Shown here: positions 27,052 to 36,458 of the stretch, piece by piece
How the letters are laid out: every line of letters begins with the position of its first letter
Position numbering within the stretch: the stretch's first letter is position 1
Assembly: GCA_963752345.1 (NCBI GenBank)
Contig: CAVVYA010000020.1
Span: 124,001-188,000, forward strand
Source: CAVVYA01 sp963752345
GTDB lineage: Bacteria > Pseudomonadota > Alphaproteobacteria > SMXQ01
Direction: 5' to 3'
Length of the DNA: 64,000 nucleotides
The notes under the pieces: generated by a model
Seen by the model: the letters and a program-made list of their open reading frames with translations, nothing else
The model's database searches: none
Told to the model about the DNA's origin: nothing
Translations under genes and position numbers: made by a program

Positions 27052-28041
27052 CTATTCCCCGGCAGAGGGGAAAATATTCGCATGGCGAAGGCCGCCGACC
27101 TGCGCGCGCCGCTGCCGCGAAACCTGTCCGTCCAATGTGGCGCGCAAACCGTCGACCAGAGAATAGGTCGCGGAAACGCCCAGCAGCTTCGATGCGACGC
27201 TGGGATCGCCGACCGAGACCTTGATATCACCGGCCCGCGGCGCAGCGTAATTGATCTCGGGCCGGCTGCCGATCAGATTGCCCATGGCGAGAGCCAGGGT
27301 CGCAACGCTCGTCGCTTTACCGGTGCAGACGTTGAACACCTCGGCGCCACGCTGGCAACGATCCATGGCGGCCACGAGATGGCCGACCACGTCGGTGACG
27401 AAGATGAAATCGCGCACTTGGCGGCCGTCGCCGAAAATCGTCACAGGCTGGCGGGTGGCAATGCGGTCGGCGAAAATCGAGATCACGCCCGAGTAGGGCG
27501 AACTCGGATCCTGTCGAGGTCCGTAGACATTAAAGAAGCGCATGCCGACGGTCGGCACCGCATGGACGTGCCAGGCAACGTTGGCATGCAACTCGCAGCC
27601 GAGCTTGTCGGCGCCGTAAGCCGTCAGCGGCCGGCGTTCGGCGGTTTCCGAAAGTGGCGTATTGGGGTTGTCGCCGTAGACCGCGGCTGACGAGGCATAG
27701 ACCACGGGTATACGCCGATGCGCGCTCTGGCGCGCGGCATCGAATACCGCGATGGTGCCGGTCAGGTTGGTGCGGTGGGCACCGAGCCAATCGTCCACCG
27801 ACCGCTGCACCGAGGCGATAGCGGCCAAGTGGAAGCAACCGTCCACGGTCGACATGATGGATCGGACCAGCGCCGCATCGGCGACGTCGCCGACGATGAG
27901 CGCGGCGGATGCCGGGGCGTTTTCGCGCTTCCCGGTCGATAGGTCATCGAGAATGCTCACGGTATGGCCGCGCGCGAGAAGCGCGTCCGCCAGATGCGAA
28001 CCAATGAAACCACAACCGCCGGTGATCAGGAATTTCGACAT
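27052..28041 (-). CDS. NAD-dependent epimerase/dehydratase (UDP-glucose 4-epimerase-like)
   Basis: Extended SDR of 329 residues: ITGGCGFIGSHLADALLARGH, DDLSTGKRENA, YASSAAVYGDNPNTP with the catalytic Ser, YGADK with the Tyr-Lys pair, FFNVYGPRQDPSSPYSGVIS and FGDGRQVRDFIFVTDVV. The SPYSGVIS block is typical of WbpP/GalE-like 4-epimerases acting on UDP-hexoses or UDP-N-acetylhexosamines. The exact sugar is not determinable. It stands alone on the minus strand, upstream of the PEP-CTERM gene at 26086-26833. Confidence 0.87.
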   Translation of the reverse strand: MSKFLITGGCGFIGSHLADALLARGHTVSILDDLSTGKRENAPASAALIVGDVADAALVRSIMSTVDGCFHLAAIASVQRSVDDWLGAHRTNLTGTIAVFDAARQSAHRRIPVVYASSAAVYGDNPNTPLSETAERRPLTAYGADKLGCELHANVAWHVHAVPTVGMRFFNVYGPRQDPSSPYSGVISIFADRIATRQPVTIFGDGRQVRDFIFVTDVVGHLVAAMDRCQRGAEVFNVCTGKATSVATLALAMGNLIGSRPEINYAAPRAGDIKVSVGDPSVASKLLGVSATYSLVDGLRATLDGQVSRQRRAQVGGLRHANIFPSAGE

Positions 28042-28273
28042 GATTTCATTAATGCAAAAAAAACATTAACGCTTGATGAAAGGCTGTCGATCCAATCGAA
28101 GACCTTCGCTTCATAATTAAATCCGACGAATGTCGCTATCGAGTTAGTGCCGTACGGGTCCGTCCGCGGTGGGTCGCAGCCGTCTCTCGGCATTGATAAT
28201 GGCGAAGCTCTGGTTAGCTTATTATGCTATGCCTTCGGCCCCTCGCCAACAGATCAGGTTTTGACGCCTCGCC

Positions 28274-29062
28274 ATGTTGCCTTCATTCAACATGCTTGTT
28301 GGAACGCTGACCGCGCCAAGCACCCTTCTATGTCTCATGATCGTGACGGGTTGCCTATGGCTCCTCGCCAGCCGGCGGCGGCACGGCTTGTCGCTGATCG
28401 TGGCGGCCTCCGTGGCGCTTGTTGCCATTGGCGGATTGCCGATTTCATCGTTAATCGTCATCCCGCTCGAAGACCGCTTCCCGGCTCCGGCCCTGCCATC
28501 CCATGTGGATGGCATCGTGGTGCTCGGCGGCAGCATTTCGCCCAAACTCAGCGTAGCCCGCGGACGGCCCGCCGTCCGCGATGCGTCGGACCGCCTGTTT
28601 GGCGCAGCCGCATTGGCGCGCCAATTCCCGGACGCGCGCCTGATCCTATGTGGCGGTATCGTGACATCCTATCCCCACGCCGTGCCGGAAGCGGCGGTCA
28701 TGCGCGAACTCCTGGTGTCGATCGGCGTGCAACCCGAGCGGCTCGAAATTGAAAACAAGTCGCGCAACACCCACGAAAATGCCGTTTACGCGATGGAACT
28801 GGCGCAGCCAAAGGCGGGTGAAACCTGGCTCCTCGTTACCTCCGGCACGCATATGCCGCGTGCCATCGGCAGCTTCCGCAAAGCGGGCTGGAGCGTGATG
28901 CCCTATCCCGTCGACTATTTGACCGATGGCACAGCGTCTCTGGGGTTCAGTTTCGAGCTGTCCAAAGAATTGCGGCGCATGGATACCGCCGCGCATGAGT
29001 GGGTCGGCTTGCTCGGGTATTTCCTGCTCGGGTGGAGCGACGAGATCTATCCACGACCATAG
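28274..29062 (+). CDS. YdcF family membrane protein (DUF218)
   Basis: A 262-residue protein with two N-terminal membrane helices (about 7-30 and 38-60) and a DUF218/YdcF domain. The domain has GIVVLGGSI, ARLILCGGI, EAAVMRELLVSIGV, IENKSRNTHENAVYA and LLVTSGTHMPRA. Related ElyC/SanA proteins affect envelope polymer synthesis, and YdcF members are frequent in exosortase-type polysaccharide loci. The catalytic role is unknown. No ribosome-binding site stands out; a second ATG at 28289 is possible. Confidence 0.87.
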   Translation: MLPSFNMLVGTLTAPSTLLCLMIVTGCLWLLASRRRHGLSLIVAASVALVAIGGLPISSLIVIPLEDRFPAPALPSHVDGIVVLGGSISPKLSVARGRPAVRDASDRLFGAAALARQFPDARLILCGGIVTSYPHAVPEAAVMRELLVSIGVQPERLEIENKSRNTHENAVYAMELAQPKAGETWLLVTSGTHMPRAIGSFRKAGWSVMPYPVDYLTDGTASLGFSFELSKELRRMDTAAHEWVGLLGYFLLGWSDEIYPRP

Positions 29063-29174
29063 GTTGCAATCGCACGCTGTCCGCGCGGCACGGCAGCATC
29101 ATGGATGCGCGCCGCGCCCGTGCGGAGCAGTCAGAGAGATTCGATCGAGAATGCCGCGCGAAGGCCGTTCGGCT

Positions 29175-29276
29175 TTATTGGCCCATCCAAGGCAGAGCGA
29201 CAAGGTAGAATGCGCCGCTCACGCCAATAGCCGTCAGCAGGTAGCCGAAGAAAAAGCGGCCGAAAAGTTCGTGCAT
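29175..29276 (-). CDS. 33-residue single-pass membrane miniprotein
   Basis: A very short ORF: MHELFGRFFFGYLLTAIG, a hydrophobic continuation and a PWMGQ end. It has one membrane span (about residues 9-30) and starts behind a GGGGGA ribosome-binding site with a 5-base spacer. Composition and the strong start site argue for a real gene, but no homologue is known to me. It is convergent with the YdcF gene and on the same strand as the downstream-facing acyltransferase. Confidence 0.45.
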   Translation of the reverse strand: MHELFGRFFFGYLLTAIGVSGAFYLVALPWMGQ

Positions 29277-29493
29277 GTGGTTCCCCCGGTGCTAGCGTTC
29301 TGCATCAGCTATGACAGGGGAAGACTCGACCGGCCAGATAGCAGGGGGATTACCCCGTTTGCGCTGAATGCCCGCGTAACAGTCACTCGTGGCGCCCCAC
29401 GTCACGGTTCAGAATCAGTTGAAAAACAACCAAGATTTCTTGCGTAGACAAATATTCTATGGAGCCTATGCCAAATAACAATGCGTTTCACAA

Positions 29494-30681
29494 TTACGAG
29501 TACACTTGACCACTATCTTTCGGCATAGCCGCCCTCACCGAGTTCTTTGCCGAACGCAAAGCCCGCATCAGGGTGGAATGCCATCCGACGCGTTCCACTG
29601 TAATCCAGACCAACGTATCGCCTGGCGCCGCGAATGACGCCTTGAACTGACTATGGCCCGCGAGCAGGTCATAGGTCGTGGTGCCCTGCCGCCGGTTTTC
29701 CTCGATCGCCAGATAGTGGCAAACCCAGCCCGGCTTCGATCGTGGCAACAACTGGTAATTGAATCCGCTCTGATAGGCATAGACGTGGCGGCCGCGTTTG
29801 ACATTGTAGAGATAGCCGATGACCGATGGCCCGGCCATGCAGCGGAAGAATTGGATGCAGCCCTTGTCGTGGCCATCCTCGATCAGCGTGCGATGGAATT
29901 CCACGAAGCGTGGATCGGCGAAGGCGCCGACGCCATCTCTCCCTTCCCAGTAGCCTTGGTGCAGGGGGATCATTTCGCTCAGCATGTCCTGCGCTTCATT
30001 GGCGGAATGGGCTTCGATGACACGCAGTTCGCCGAGCGCTTCATATTGCCGCATGGCGCGGCGTAGCTGGCCGCGCGTGTTGCTGCTGATGGTTTGCAGG
30101 AATTCCCTCCCATCCGTCGGGGGCGACGCCAAATTGATCGGATAAACGGACTTGATATCGCGAATATGAGTGCTGAACCGGCGCCGGTCGAAGGAGTCCA
30201 GGACCGAGGCGGAAACGCCGGATAAGCTCAGTTCGTCGGCATGGCCTTCGCTCAGCAGCCATTCGATCGCGCGCCGGGTCGCGTCTGCCGTGTGACGGCG
30301 GGTGGTCAGGATTCCGTTGTATTCGATCGTCAGCGCATCGCGCGCCGCGTCGCCCGTTTCATGCAAATGTAAGCTACGGCACGGAATAAGCCCCAGGCGG
30401 CGCTTGCTCGCGGGAATCAGCAGGGCAAGCCCCGCGAGCTCGCCGCCGGCTTGGATGCGCAACACGGCGGGTTTCAGCGCGGCCGGCAGGTTCTTCAACC
30501 AGCATCCGATCCAGTCCCAGCTCAGAAAGAAGGGTGTCGCGTCCTGGGTCTCCAGCGACCGCCACTCCCTTTCGAGCTGTCCAATGCCGTCGATCGGCGA
30601 CAGAGAGAAGTGGAAGCCCTTCAATTCCGGCGAGCCGTGAGATGTCGCAGGTGGAGCATCAGGGTGGGCTGGTATGGACAT
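29494..30681 (-). CDS. GNAT/BioF2-like acyltransferase (FemAB fold)
   Basis: A 395-residue protein of the Acetyltransf_6 (BioF2-like) group often found in exosortase loci. Key segments are FFLSWDWIGCWL, LRIQAGGELAGLALLIP, SSNTRGQLRRAMRQYEALG, GYLYNVKRGRHVYAYQSGF, PGWVCHYLAIEENRRQG and YDLLAGHSQFKASF, which set out the two GNAT-like halves. It probably transfers an acyl or aminoacyl group to a sugar of the polymer. The divergent gene at 30885 shares the 203-base upstream region. Confidence 0.83.
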   Translation of the reverse strand: MSIPAHPDAPPATSHGSPELKGFHFSLSPIDGIGQLEREWRSLETQDATPFFLSWDWIGCWLKNLPAALKPAVLRIQAGGELAGLALLIPASKRRLGLIPCRSLHLHETGDAARDALTIEYNGILTTRRHTADATRRAIEWLLSEGHADELSLSGVSASVLDSFDRRRFSTHIRDIKSVYPINLASPPTDGREFLQTISSNTRGQLRRAMRQYEALGELRVIEAHSANEAQDMLSEMIPLHQGYWEGRDGVGAFADPRFVEFHRTLIEDGHDKGCIQFFRCMAGPSVIGYLYNVKRGRHVYAYQSGFNYQLLPRSKPGWVCHYLAIEENRRQGTTTYDLLAGHSQFKASFAAPGDTLVWITVERVGWHSTLMRALRSAKNSVRAAMPKDSGQVYS

Positions 30682-30884
30682 TCTCTAGGCCGGGTAGTGA
30701 CAGGAGAACGGGATTTACGTAGCCTGCGCCCGCGCTGCACAGAGTTGACGCCTCCCTGGGAGGAGCAACGAAGCCTTTACCAATCTACAGAATAACCTGA
30801 GCAATCTTTATGAGTTTATGCGCGCGAACCAATATCGGTTTCTGACACAGATGAAGTCGGCGTTTACCCGGAAGGTCGTGAACC

Positions 30885-32975
30885 ATGCGTAAAATAGCCC
30901 TCGTCGGGGCAGGATACATTTCGCACATCCATGCGGAAGCGCTGCGGACTATTCCCAATGTGCAACTGCAGGCCGTGGTCGACGTCAGCGAAGCGGCGGC
31001 AGGCGATCTGGCAAAGACGTGGAATATCCCCAGAGCCTTCACCTCCGTGACGGAGGCGATCGCTTCGGGAGAAATCGATTGCGCCCATGTCCTCACGCCG
31101 CCGCCGCTCCATCTGAGGACGGCCTTGCCGTTCCTCGAGGCGGGGATCCCGGTTCTGCTCGAAAAGCCTCTCGCGGTGAGCGTCGAGGAATGCCGCGCAC
31201 TGAGGTCCGCCGCCGATGAGCATGGCGTCACGCTTGGGGTCAATCAGAACTTTGTGCATCACCCGATGTTCGTCCGTTTACGCCAGACGTTGAACGAGCG
31301 CCGTCTCGGGAATCCGAACTTCGTCACTTGCCTGTACAACGTCGCGTTGCGTCAAATGGCGGCACGCCAGTTCGGCCACTGGATGTTTGCGGCGCCGGCC
31401 AACATTCTGCTGGAGCAGGCAGTACATCCCTTGTCGCAACTGGTCGCGCTCACGGGCAATGTCCGGGAGGTGCGCGCGCTGGCGGACTCTGCAATGGAAA
31501 TCTCGCCGGGCGTCCCGTTCCACAAGTCTCTCACCGCGGTTCTCGGCGGCGACCTGCCGTCCCAGCTTCGCTTTGCCGTGGGACAGAACTTCCCATTTTG
31601 GCAAGTGGCGGCGATTTGCGACGACGGCGTCGCCGTGGCCGATATTTTGAACAACCGCTTTTTCACTTACGAGCGCACCCGGTGGCTGGAGTTTTACGAC
31701 ACGTTCCTATCGGGCATGCTGACGGCAGGCGCTCTTGCCAAGCACAGCGCACGGGGCGCGGCCGACTACGTTCTCTCGACGGCCAAGGTAAAAAACCGCA
31801 GCGACAGCTTTTTTCTCAGCATGAAGGGAAGCATCGCGGCCTTTCATCATGCCTTGGACGAGCGCAAGACTCCCGAGTTGAACGGGGCGTTTGGTTCCCA
31901 CCTCGTCGAGCTATGCGAAAAAATCGCGAGTTCGGCGGGTTTTGCGCAGGCCGCACCGCGGCTGGTCCAGAGCGAGGGAACCTACGACGTCGCGGTATTG
32001 GGGGGCACCGGCTTCATCGGCAGCCATGTGGTCCGCAAGTTGCTGTCCGAGGGCCTCCGCGTCGGCGTCATGGCGCGCAACGTCAACAATCTTGATCGCG
32101 TGTTCTTCGATGATCGTGTGGTCATTATCTCCGGCGACGTGCGGCGCCAGGAAGACGTGAATCGCGCCATAGGAAATGCGAAGCTCGTGGTCAATCTCGC
32201 TCATGGCGGCGGCGGGAAAACCTTCGAGGAAATTCGCGCCGCCATGGTCGGCAGTGCCGCTGCCGTGGCACGCGCCTGTCTCGAGCGCAACGTGGAAAGG
32301 CTGGTGCACGTCGGTTCAATAGCCAGCCTCTATTTGGGTCCCCAAGAGAGAGATATTTTCGATTCCACACCGCCCGACGAACAACCGCAGCTGCGGGCCG
32401 ATTATGCGCGCGCCAAAGCGGAATGCGACACGATGCTGATGAAAATGCACAAAGAGGAAAACCTGCCGGTTTGTATATTGCGGCCCGGGCTGGTCGTCGG
32501 CGAGGGCGGAATTCCCACCCACAGCGGTCTCGGCTTCTTCAACAATGACCAGCATTGCGTGGGCTGGAATGCGGGGCGCAACCCGTTGCCGTTCGTCCTT
32601 GCCGAGGATGTCGCCGATGCCGTATGGCGGGCGTCTCGTGCGCCCGAAGCGGTCGGCCGCTGCTACAACCTCGTGGGTGATGTGCGCTTGACGGCCAGGG
32701 AATATGTCAGGGAACTGTCGTCGGCTCTGCAGCGGCCGCTGCGTTATTTCCCAAAGAACACCACCGCCTTATGGCTCCAGGAAGTGGGAAAGTGGCTTGT
32801 TAAAACGGTCACTGGGCGGAGATCTCCCATGCCCTCCAAGCGCGACTTTTTATCGCGCGGCCTGGAAGCGCGATTCGACTGCAGCGGCGTGAAGCGGGAT
32901 CTGGGGTGGCAACCGGTCTCGGATCGCGAGCAGTTCATCGAGCGGGCCATCCGCGTGTATGGCCGGGGAGGCTGA
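30885..32975 (+). CDS. Gfo/Idh/MocA oxidoreductase fused to an NAD-dependent epimerase/dehydratase
   Basis: A 696-residue two-enzyme fusion. Residues 1-340 are a Gfo/Idh/MocA dehydrogenase: Rossmann start VGAGYISHIHAEAL, THVLTP-like HVLTPPPLH, and the EKP motif with catalytic Lys94. Residues 366-696 are an extended SDR: LGGTGFIGSHVVRKLL at about 370, then Tyr507 and Lys511 in DYARAKAE. Both active sites are present and no frame break separates them. Together they could carry out two steps on one nucleotide sugar (for example 3-oxidation and a further epimerisation or reduction). The stop lies inside the next glycosyltransferase gene (17-base overlap), so the pair is translated together. Confidence 0.87.
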   Translation: MRKIALVGAGYISHIHAEALRTIPNVQLQAVVDVSEAAAGDLAKTWNIPRAFTSVTEAIASGEIDCAHVLTPPPLHLRTALPFLEAGIPVLLEKPLAVSVEECRALRSAADEHGVTLGVNQNFVHHPMFVRLRQTLNERRLGNPNFVTCLYNVALRQMAARQFGHWMFAAPANILLEQAVHPLSQLVALTGNVREVRALADSAMEISPGVPFHKSLTAVLGGDLPSQLRFAVGQNFPFWQVAAICDDGVAVADILNNRFFTYERTRWLEFYDTFLSGMLTAGALAKHSARGAADYVLSTAKVKNRSDSFFLSMKGSIAAFHHALDERKTPELNGAFGSHLVELCEKIASSAGFAQAAPRLVQSEGTYDVAVLGGTGFIGSHVVRKLLSEGLRVGVMARNVNNLDRVFFDDRVVIISGDVRRQEDVNRAIGNAKLVVNLAHGGGGKTFEEIRAAMVGSAAAVARACLERNVERLVHVGSIASLYLGPQERDIFDSTPPDEQPQLRADYARAKAECDTMLMKMHKEENLPVCILRPGLVVGEGGIPTHSGLGFFNNDQHCVGWNAGRNPLPFVLAEDVADAVWRASRAPEAVGRCYNLVGDVRLTAREYVRELSSALQRPLRYFPKNTTALWLQEVGKWLVKTVTGRRSPMPSKRDFLSRGLEARFDCSGVKRDLGWQPVSDREQFIERAIRVYGRGG

Positions 32976-34110
32976 CACATTGCCGACTCTGTTGCACGCG
33001 TGCGCCACGTTCGAAATCGGCGGCCCGCAGATGCGTTTCGTCCAGTTGGCCAATCATTTCGGCAGCCGCTACCGGCATCTGATTGTCGCCATGGATGGCA
33101 AGACCGGCGCGTACGGACTGATCGCGCCGACTGTGGACGCTCAGCTTCTCGCCGTCGAGAACCAGCGCGGCCGTACATTTGTTAACGTGAAAAATTTTCG
33201 CCGTGTTCTGACCCGGACCCGACCTGATTTGCTGGTGACGTACAATTGGGGCGCGATCGAGTGGGCCATGGCCAACCTTTTGGTCGGCCGGCCGCATCTG
33301 CATATGGAAGATGGCTTCGGTCCTGAAGAAGCGGACCGCCAGATTCCCCGCCGGGTTTGGACGCGCCGGCTCACCTTGCGACGGTCTACCGTGCTTTTGC
33401 CGTCACAAACGCTGGTCAACATCGCCCGGTCCCGGTGGCGTATTCCTGAAGCAAATTTGATCCATGTCCCGAACGGTATCGATTGTGCTCGGTTCGCGGC
33501 AGCGCCCGATTGGGATTTTGCCCGTACTGCCGGCATTCCGCGCGGTGACGCGATCGTCGGGACAGTTGCCGGGTTGCGTGCCGAGAAGAATTTGCGCCGG
33601 CTGATCGACGCCTTCGCGCTTGTCGCGCAACGGCGTCCAGCCCGGCTGGTCCTCGTGGGCGATGGCGCGGAGCGCGCCGATCTCGAGCGGCGCGCGGCGG
33701 AACTGGGCATCGGCGAGCGCGTCATCTTCACGGGCAATTGTGCCCTGCCGGAAAAGCTGCTGCCATGTTTCGAGGTGTTCGCGCTGTCTTCGGATACCGA
33801 ACAGATGCCGCTGTCGATTCTCGAGGCCATGGCGGCGGGCAGGCCGATCGCTTCGACCGCCGTCGGCGATGTGGCCGGCATGGTCGCGGAGGAAAATCGG
33901 CCCTATGTGGTGCCCCGCGGCGTCGAGCCGCTGGCCGACGCGATTGTCGCTCTCTTGGAAAATCCCGCGCGTGCGGCCGAGATCGGCGCGGCCAATGCAC
34001 GGCGTGCCCGCGCGCAGTTCGCGCAGCAGCGCATGTTCGACGTTTATGAAGGCCTATTTGACGGCGGTGTCGTCCGGCGCGGAGGCGGTGCTCGTGGCTT
34101 GCTGCCGTGA
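32959..34110 (+). CDS. glycosyltransferase family 4 (GT-B)
   Basis: A 383-residue GT4 enzyme: N-terminal ATFEIGGPQMRFVQLANHF, middle HVPNGIDCARFA, then GTVAGLRAEKNLRRLIDAF, LVLVGDGAERADLERRA and the donor-site SDTEQMPLSILEAMAAGRPI with the E-x7-E pair (slightly varied). It overlaps the dehydrogenase-SDR fusion by 17 bases at its 5' end, which suggests that enzyme makes its donor sugar. Its 3' end overlaps the convergent glycosyltransferase by 57 bases. Confidence 0.9.
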   Translation: MAGEADTLPTLLHACATFEIGGPQMRFVQLANHFGSRYRHLIVAMDGKTGAYGLIAPTVDAQLLAVENQRGRTFVNVKNFRRVLTRTRPDLLVTYNWGAIEWAMANLLVGRPHLHMEDGFGPEEADRQIPRRVWTRRLTLRRSTVLLPSQTLVNIARSRWRIPEANLIHVPNGIDCARFAAAPDWDFARTAGIPRGDAIVGTVAGLRAEKNLRRLIDAFALVAQRRPARLVLVGDGAERADLERRAAELGIGERVIFTGNCALPEKLLPCFEVFALSSDTEQMPLSILEAMAAGRPIASTAVGDVAGMVAEENRPYVVPRGVEPLADAIVALLENPARAAEIGAANARRARAQFAQQRMFDVYEGLFDGGVVRRGGGARGLLP

Positions 34111-35273
34111 AGGACGGTTTTCAGGCAGCAGTTCGCGCGCCAAGTGCTCCACGCGAGCGGCATTGCGTGCCCAGGTAAATCCATCCTGCACGATGGTGTG
34201 GCGCGCGGCGGCACCGAGAGTCTGGCGCAGGGCGGCGTCGGCGCAAAGCCGCGCAAGCGCGGCGCGGAAGGTGTCCTCCCGCGCCGGATCGAACAGCAGC
34301 GCGTTCTCGCCCTGTTTGATGACCTCGCGGATGTTGGCGGTGTCCGGCGCGATGATCGCCCGGCCGAGCGCCATATATTCGAACAGCTTGAGCGGCGAGG
34401 CGTAGCTCACCACGTCGGGCTGCAGCGCGATGTCGAAGGCGGCGATATGGTCGATGATGCGATCCCGCGCGACCACGCCGGTGAATGTCACCTGGTTGGC
34501 AACACCGCGCGCCCGCGCCTGACGTTCCAGGTCCGCACGCGCGGGCCCGTCGCCGATCAGCAGCAGATGCAAGCCGGCCTCGGGTCCGGCATCGGCGATG
34601 AAATCGACGACGCGGTCGAGCCCATGCCAGGGCCGCATGAAACCGACAAAGCCGAGTACCACCCTGGCATCGATTCCAAGCCGGCTGCTGGGCGCTTCTG
34701 GTGTCGGGCGCGGGGGCTAGAAATTCCGGCCCGATACCGTTCGGCACCACCGTCAATCGTGCCGCGGGCACCCCTTTGGCCCTGAGATGGCCGGCCAGCA
34801 CGCCGGTCACGGGCAGCGCCCGGTCGGCACCCCGCCACACCCATTTCTCGGCGAGATCGGCGAGTGCCTTGAGGCGGAGACTGTCGAACCGACGGCGTTC
34901 ATCGGCGAGCGGCGCGTTGACCTCCAGCAGCATGGGCAGCTTGTAGAGCCGGTGCAGCCACAGGCCGGCCAGCAGGAACAGGCTGTAGCGCTCATAGAGA
35001 ATATCCGGCCTGAGCGTCCGATAGGCTCTGGCCAAGCCGCCAGAAGGCTGGAATATTATAAGCAAGTTCAAGGACTTCGTAGATGCTTCCCGGGATCGCC
35101 TGTTTGAGCCAGGCAACCAGGCCGGCGTCGCTGCCGAAGCTCGCATTCGCGTGCTGGGTGGGGCCAACCACCAGCACGTCATGACCGAGATCCCGCAGCG
35201 CGCGCACGAGTTCGTCGATATGGACGCTCTGGCCGTCACGGGACAGGGTGCGATGATGATAGAGGATCTTCAT
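34054..35273 (-). CDS. glycosyltransferase family 4, frameshifted twice
   Basis: A GT-B glycosyltransferase of about 406 residues when joined. Frame 1 gives the start MKILYHHRTLSRDGQSVHIDEL and the DVLVVGP strand. Frame 2 (from about 35040) gives RPDILYERYSLFLLAG, LLEVNAPLADE and VVPNGI. Frame 3 (from about 34700) gives GFVGFMRPWHGLDRVVDF, LLLIGDGPARADLE and SPLKLFEYMALGRAIIAPD with the donor-binding Glu. The opening and EVNAPLADE are typical of GT4 enzymes in exosortase A loci. Its direction opposes its neighbours. Confidence 0.8.
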
Positions 35274-35729
35274 TTGGCGGTCGGCTCGGCGGTTGGTTCA
35301 ACTGAAGGGTGACCGGCCTGAAGCCGAATATATTTCAGTCCGCAATGGTGATCGGCCTCGCAAACCGCGGGCGGCCACGGAACATCGACCACGCACGCCA
35401 GATGCGGCACCGCCGCCACACAAGGGAAAAACCTGAGGGACGGATTTATTAACGGAATCAAATATTACTGCAAGCATGGTTAAGAAGATGTAATGTCACG
35501 GGAATATGGTCGGTCATCTTGTCGCGGGGTGCGATTGGCTGTCGGTTAGGGGAATTTTCACTAATTTCTCAGTATTTGACAGGAGTTGCCGCCCGTGGTT
35601 GACGCGTCCTGGGTGCGCTTCTAGAACTTGCGGGACGACCACATCGGGGGGTGGGGGCCGGGCTTACTCCTCCTGAAAGAACGACAAAACGAGGGTCCTG
35701 AATGGGGATCCTGAAGTGGAGATCTTGAG
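35274..35729. other. intergenic region upstream of the XrtA polysaccharide operon
   Basis: This 456-base stretch codes for nothing recognisable and should hold the promoter of the operon starting at 35730. A sigma-70-like pair TTGACG (35599-35604) and TAGAAC with 17 bases between is visible but weak. A GGTTAAG near 35479 resembles a motif also seen ahead of the PEP-CTERM gene at 49774. No sigma-54 site of GG-N10-GC form was found here. Confidence 0.4.
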
Positions 35730-36359
35730 ATGCCCTTGGGAACGACTATGCCGCGCGCGCGGCGCCTGATGTTGCTGGTCGGTTTGGCCGTGTCACTGAT
35801 TTCTTGTGGATCGTCTTCGGCGCCGCCGCCGGTGAGCGCGACCGCGCCCGTCTCGCCCGAATACCGCATCGGTCCCGGCGACAACCTGGAAGTCTTCGTT
35901 TGGCGTAACCCGGAGCTGTCGGTCACACTTCCCGTGCGGCCCGATGGCCGTATCTCCACGCCGCTGATCGAGGATCTCGTGGCGACGGATAAGACGCCGA
36001 CCCAGCTGGCGCGCGACATCGAAAACGCGCTCAAGAACTACGTTCAGCAGCCGGTCGTCACCGTCATGGTGACAGGGTTCGTCGGTCCCTATTCCCGGCA
36101 GATCCGGGTGATCGGCGAGGCCGCCAATCCGCAGGCGATCCCGTTCAGCGATAACATGAGCCTGCTCGATGTCATGATCGGCGTGGGCGGCTTGACGAAA
36201 TTTGCCGCCGGCAATCGCGCCGTGATCGTGCGCCGGACCGGCAGCACCACGGAACAGTATGGCGTGCAGATCGATCGTCTGCTCAAGGACGGCGATGTGT
36301 CGGCCAATGTGCCGATGATGCCGGGCGACGTGCTGATCATTCCGCAAAGCTTCTTCTGA
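35730..36359 (+). CDS. XrtA-system polysaccharide export lipoprotein (Wza-like)
   Basis: A 209-residue outer-membrane export protein of the XrtA-associated polysaccharide export family (TIGR03027 type). The lipobox SLISC places the lipidated Cys at residue 26. It is followed by the Poly_export domain (EYRIGPGDNLEVFVWRNPELS, VRPDGRISTPLI) and a SLBB-type domain (IRVIGEAANPQAIPF, MMPGDVLIIPQSFF). It would form the outer-membrane part of the exporter. A GGAG site lies 9 bases before the ATG. It is the first gene of the core operon. Confidence 0.93.
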   Translation: MPLGTTMPRARRLMLLVGLAVSLISCGSSSAPPPVSATAPVSPEYRIGPGDNLEVFVWRNPELSVTLPVRPDGRISTPLIEDLVATDKTPTQLARDIENALKNYVQQPVVTVMVTGFVGPYSRQIRVIGEAANPQAIPFSDNMSLLDVMIGVGGLTKFAAGNRAVIVRRTGSTTEQYGVQIDRLLKDGDVSANVPMMPGDVLIIPQSFF

Positions 36360-36458
36360 CGCTTGACGGTTTCTGGGCCTTTGGATCCTCGGCAGGGATT
36401 TCCGGCCCGATAGTTGGAGAGGCTAATGTCGTCGCCCCTAGCATTCCAGGTCTGAACG

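Noticed and set aside
35270..35461. Small minus-strand ORF (63 aa) upstream of the export gene
   Set aside because: No ribosome-binding site, no motif, and it overlaps the start of the glycosyltransferase.
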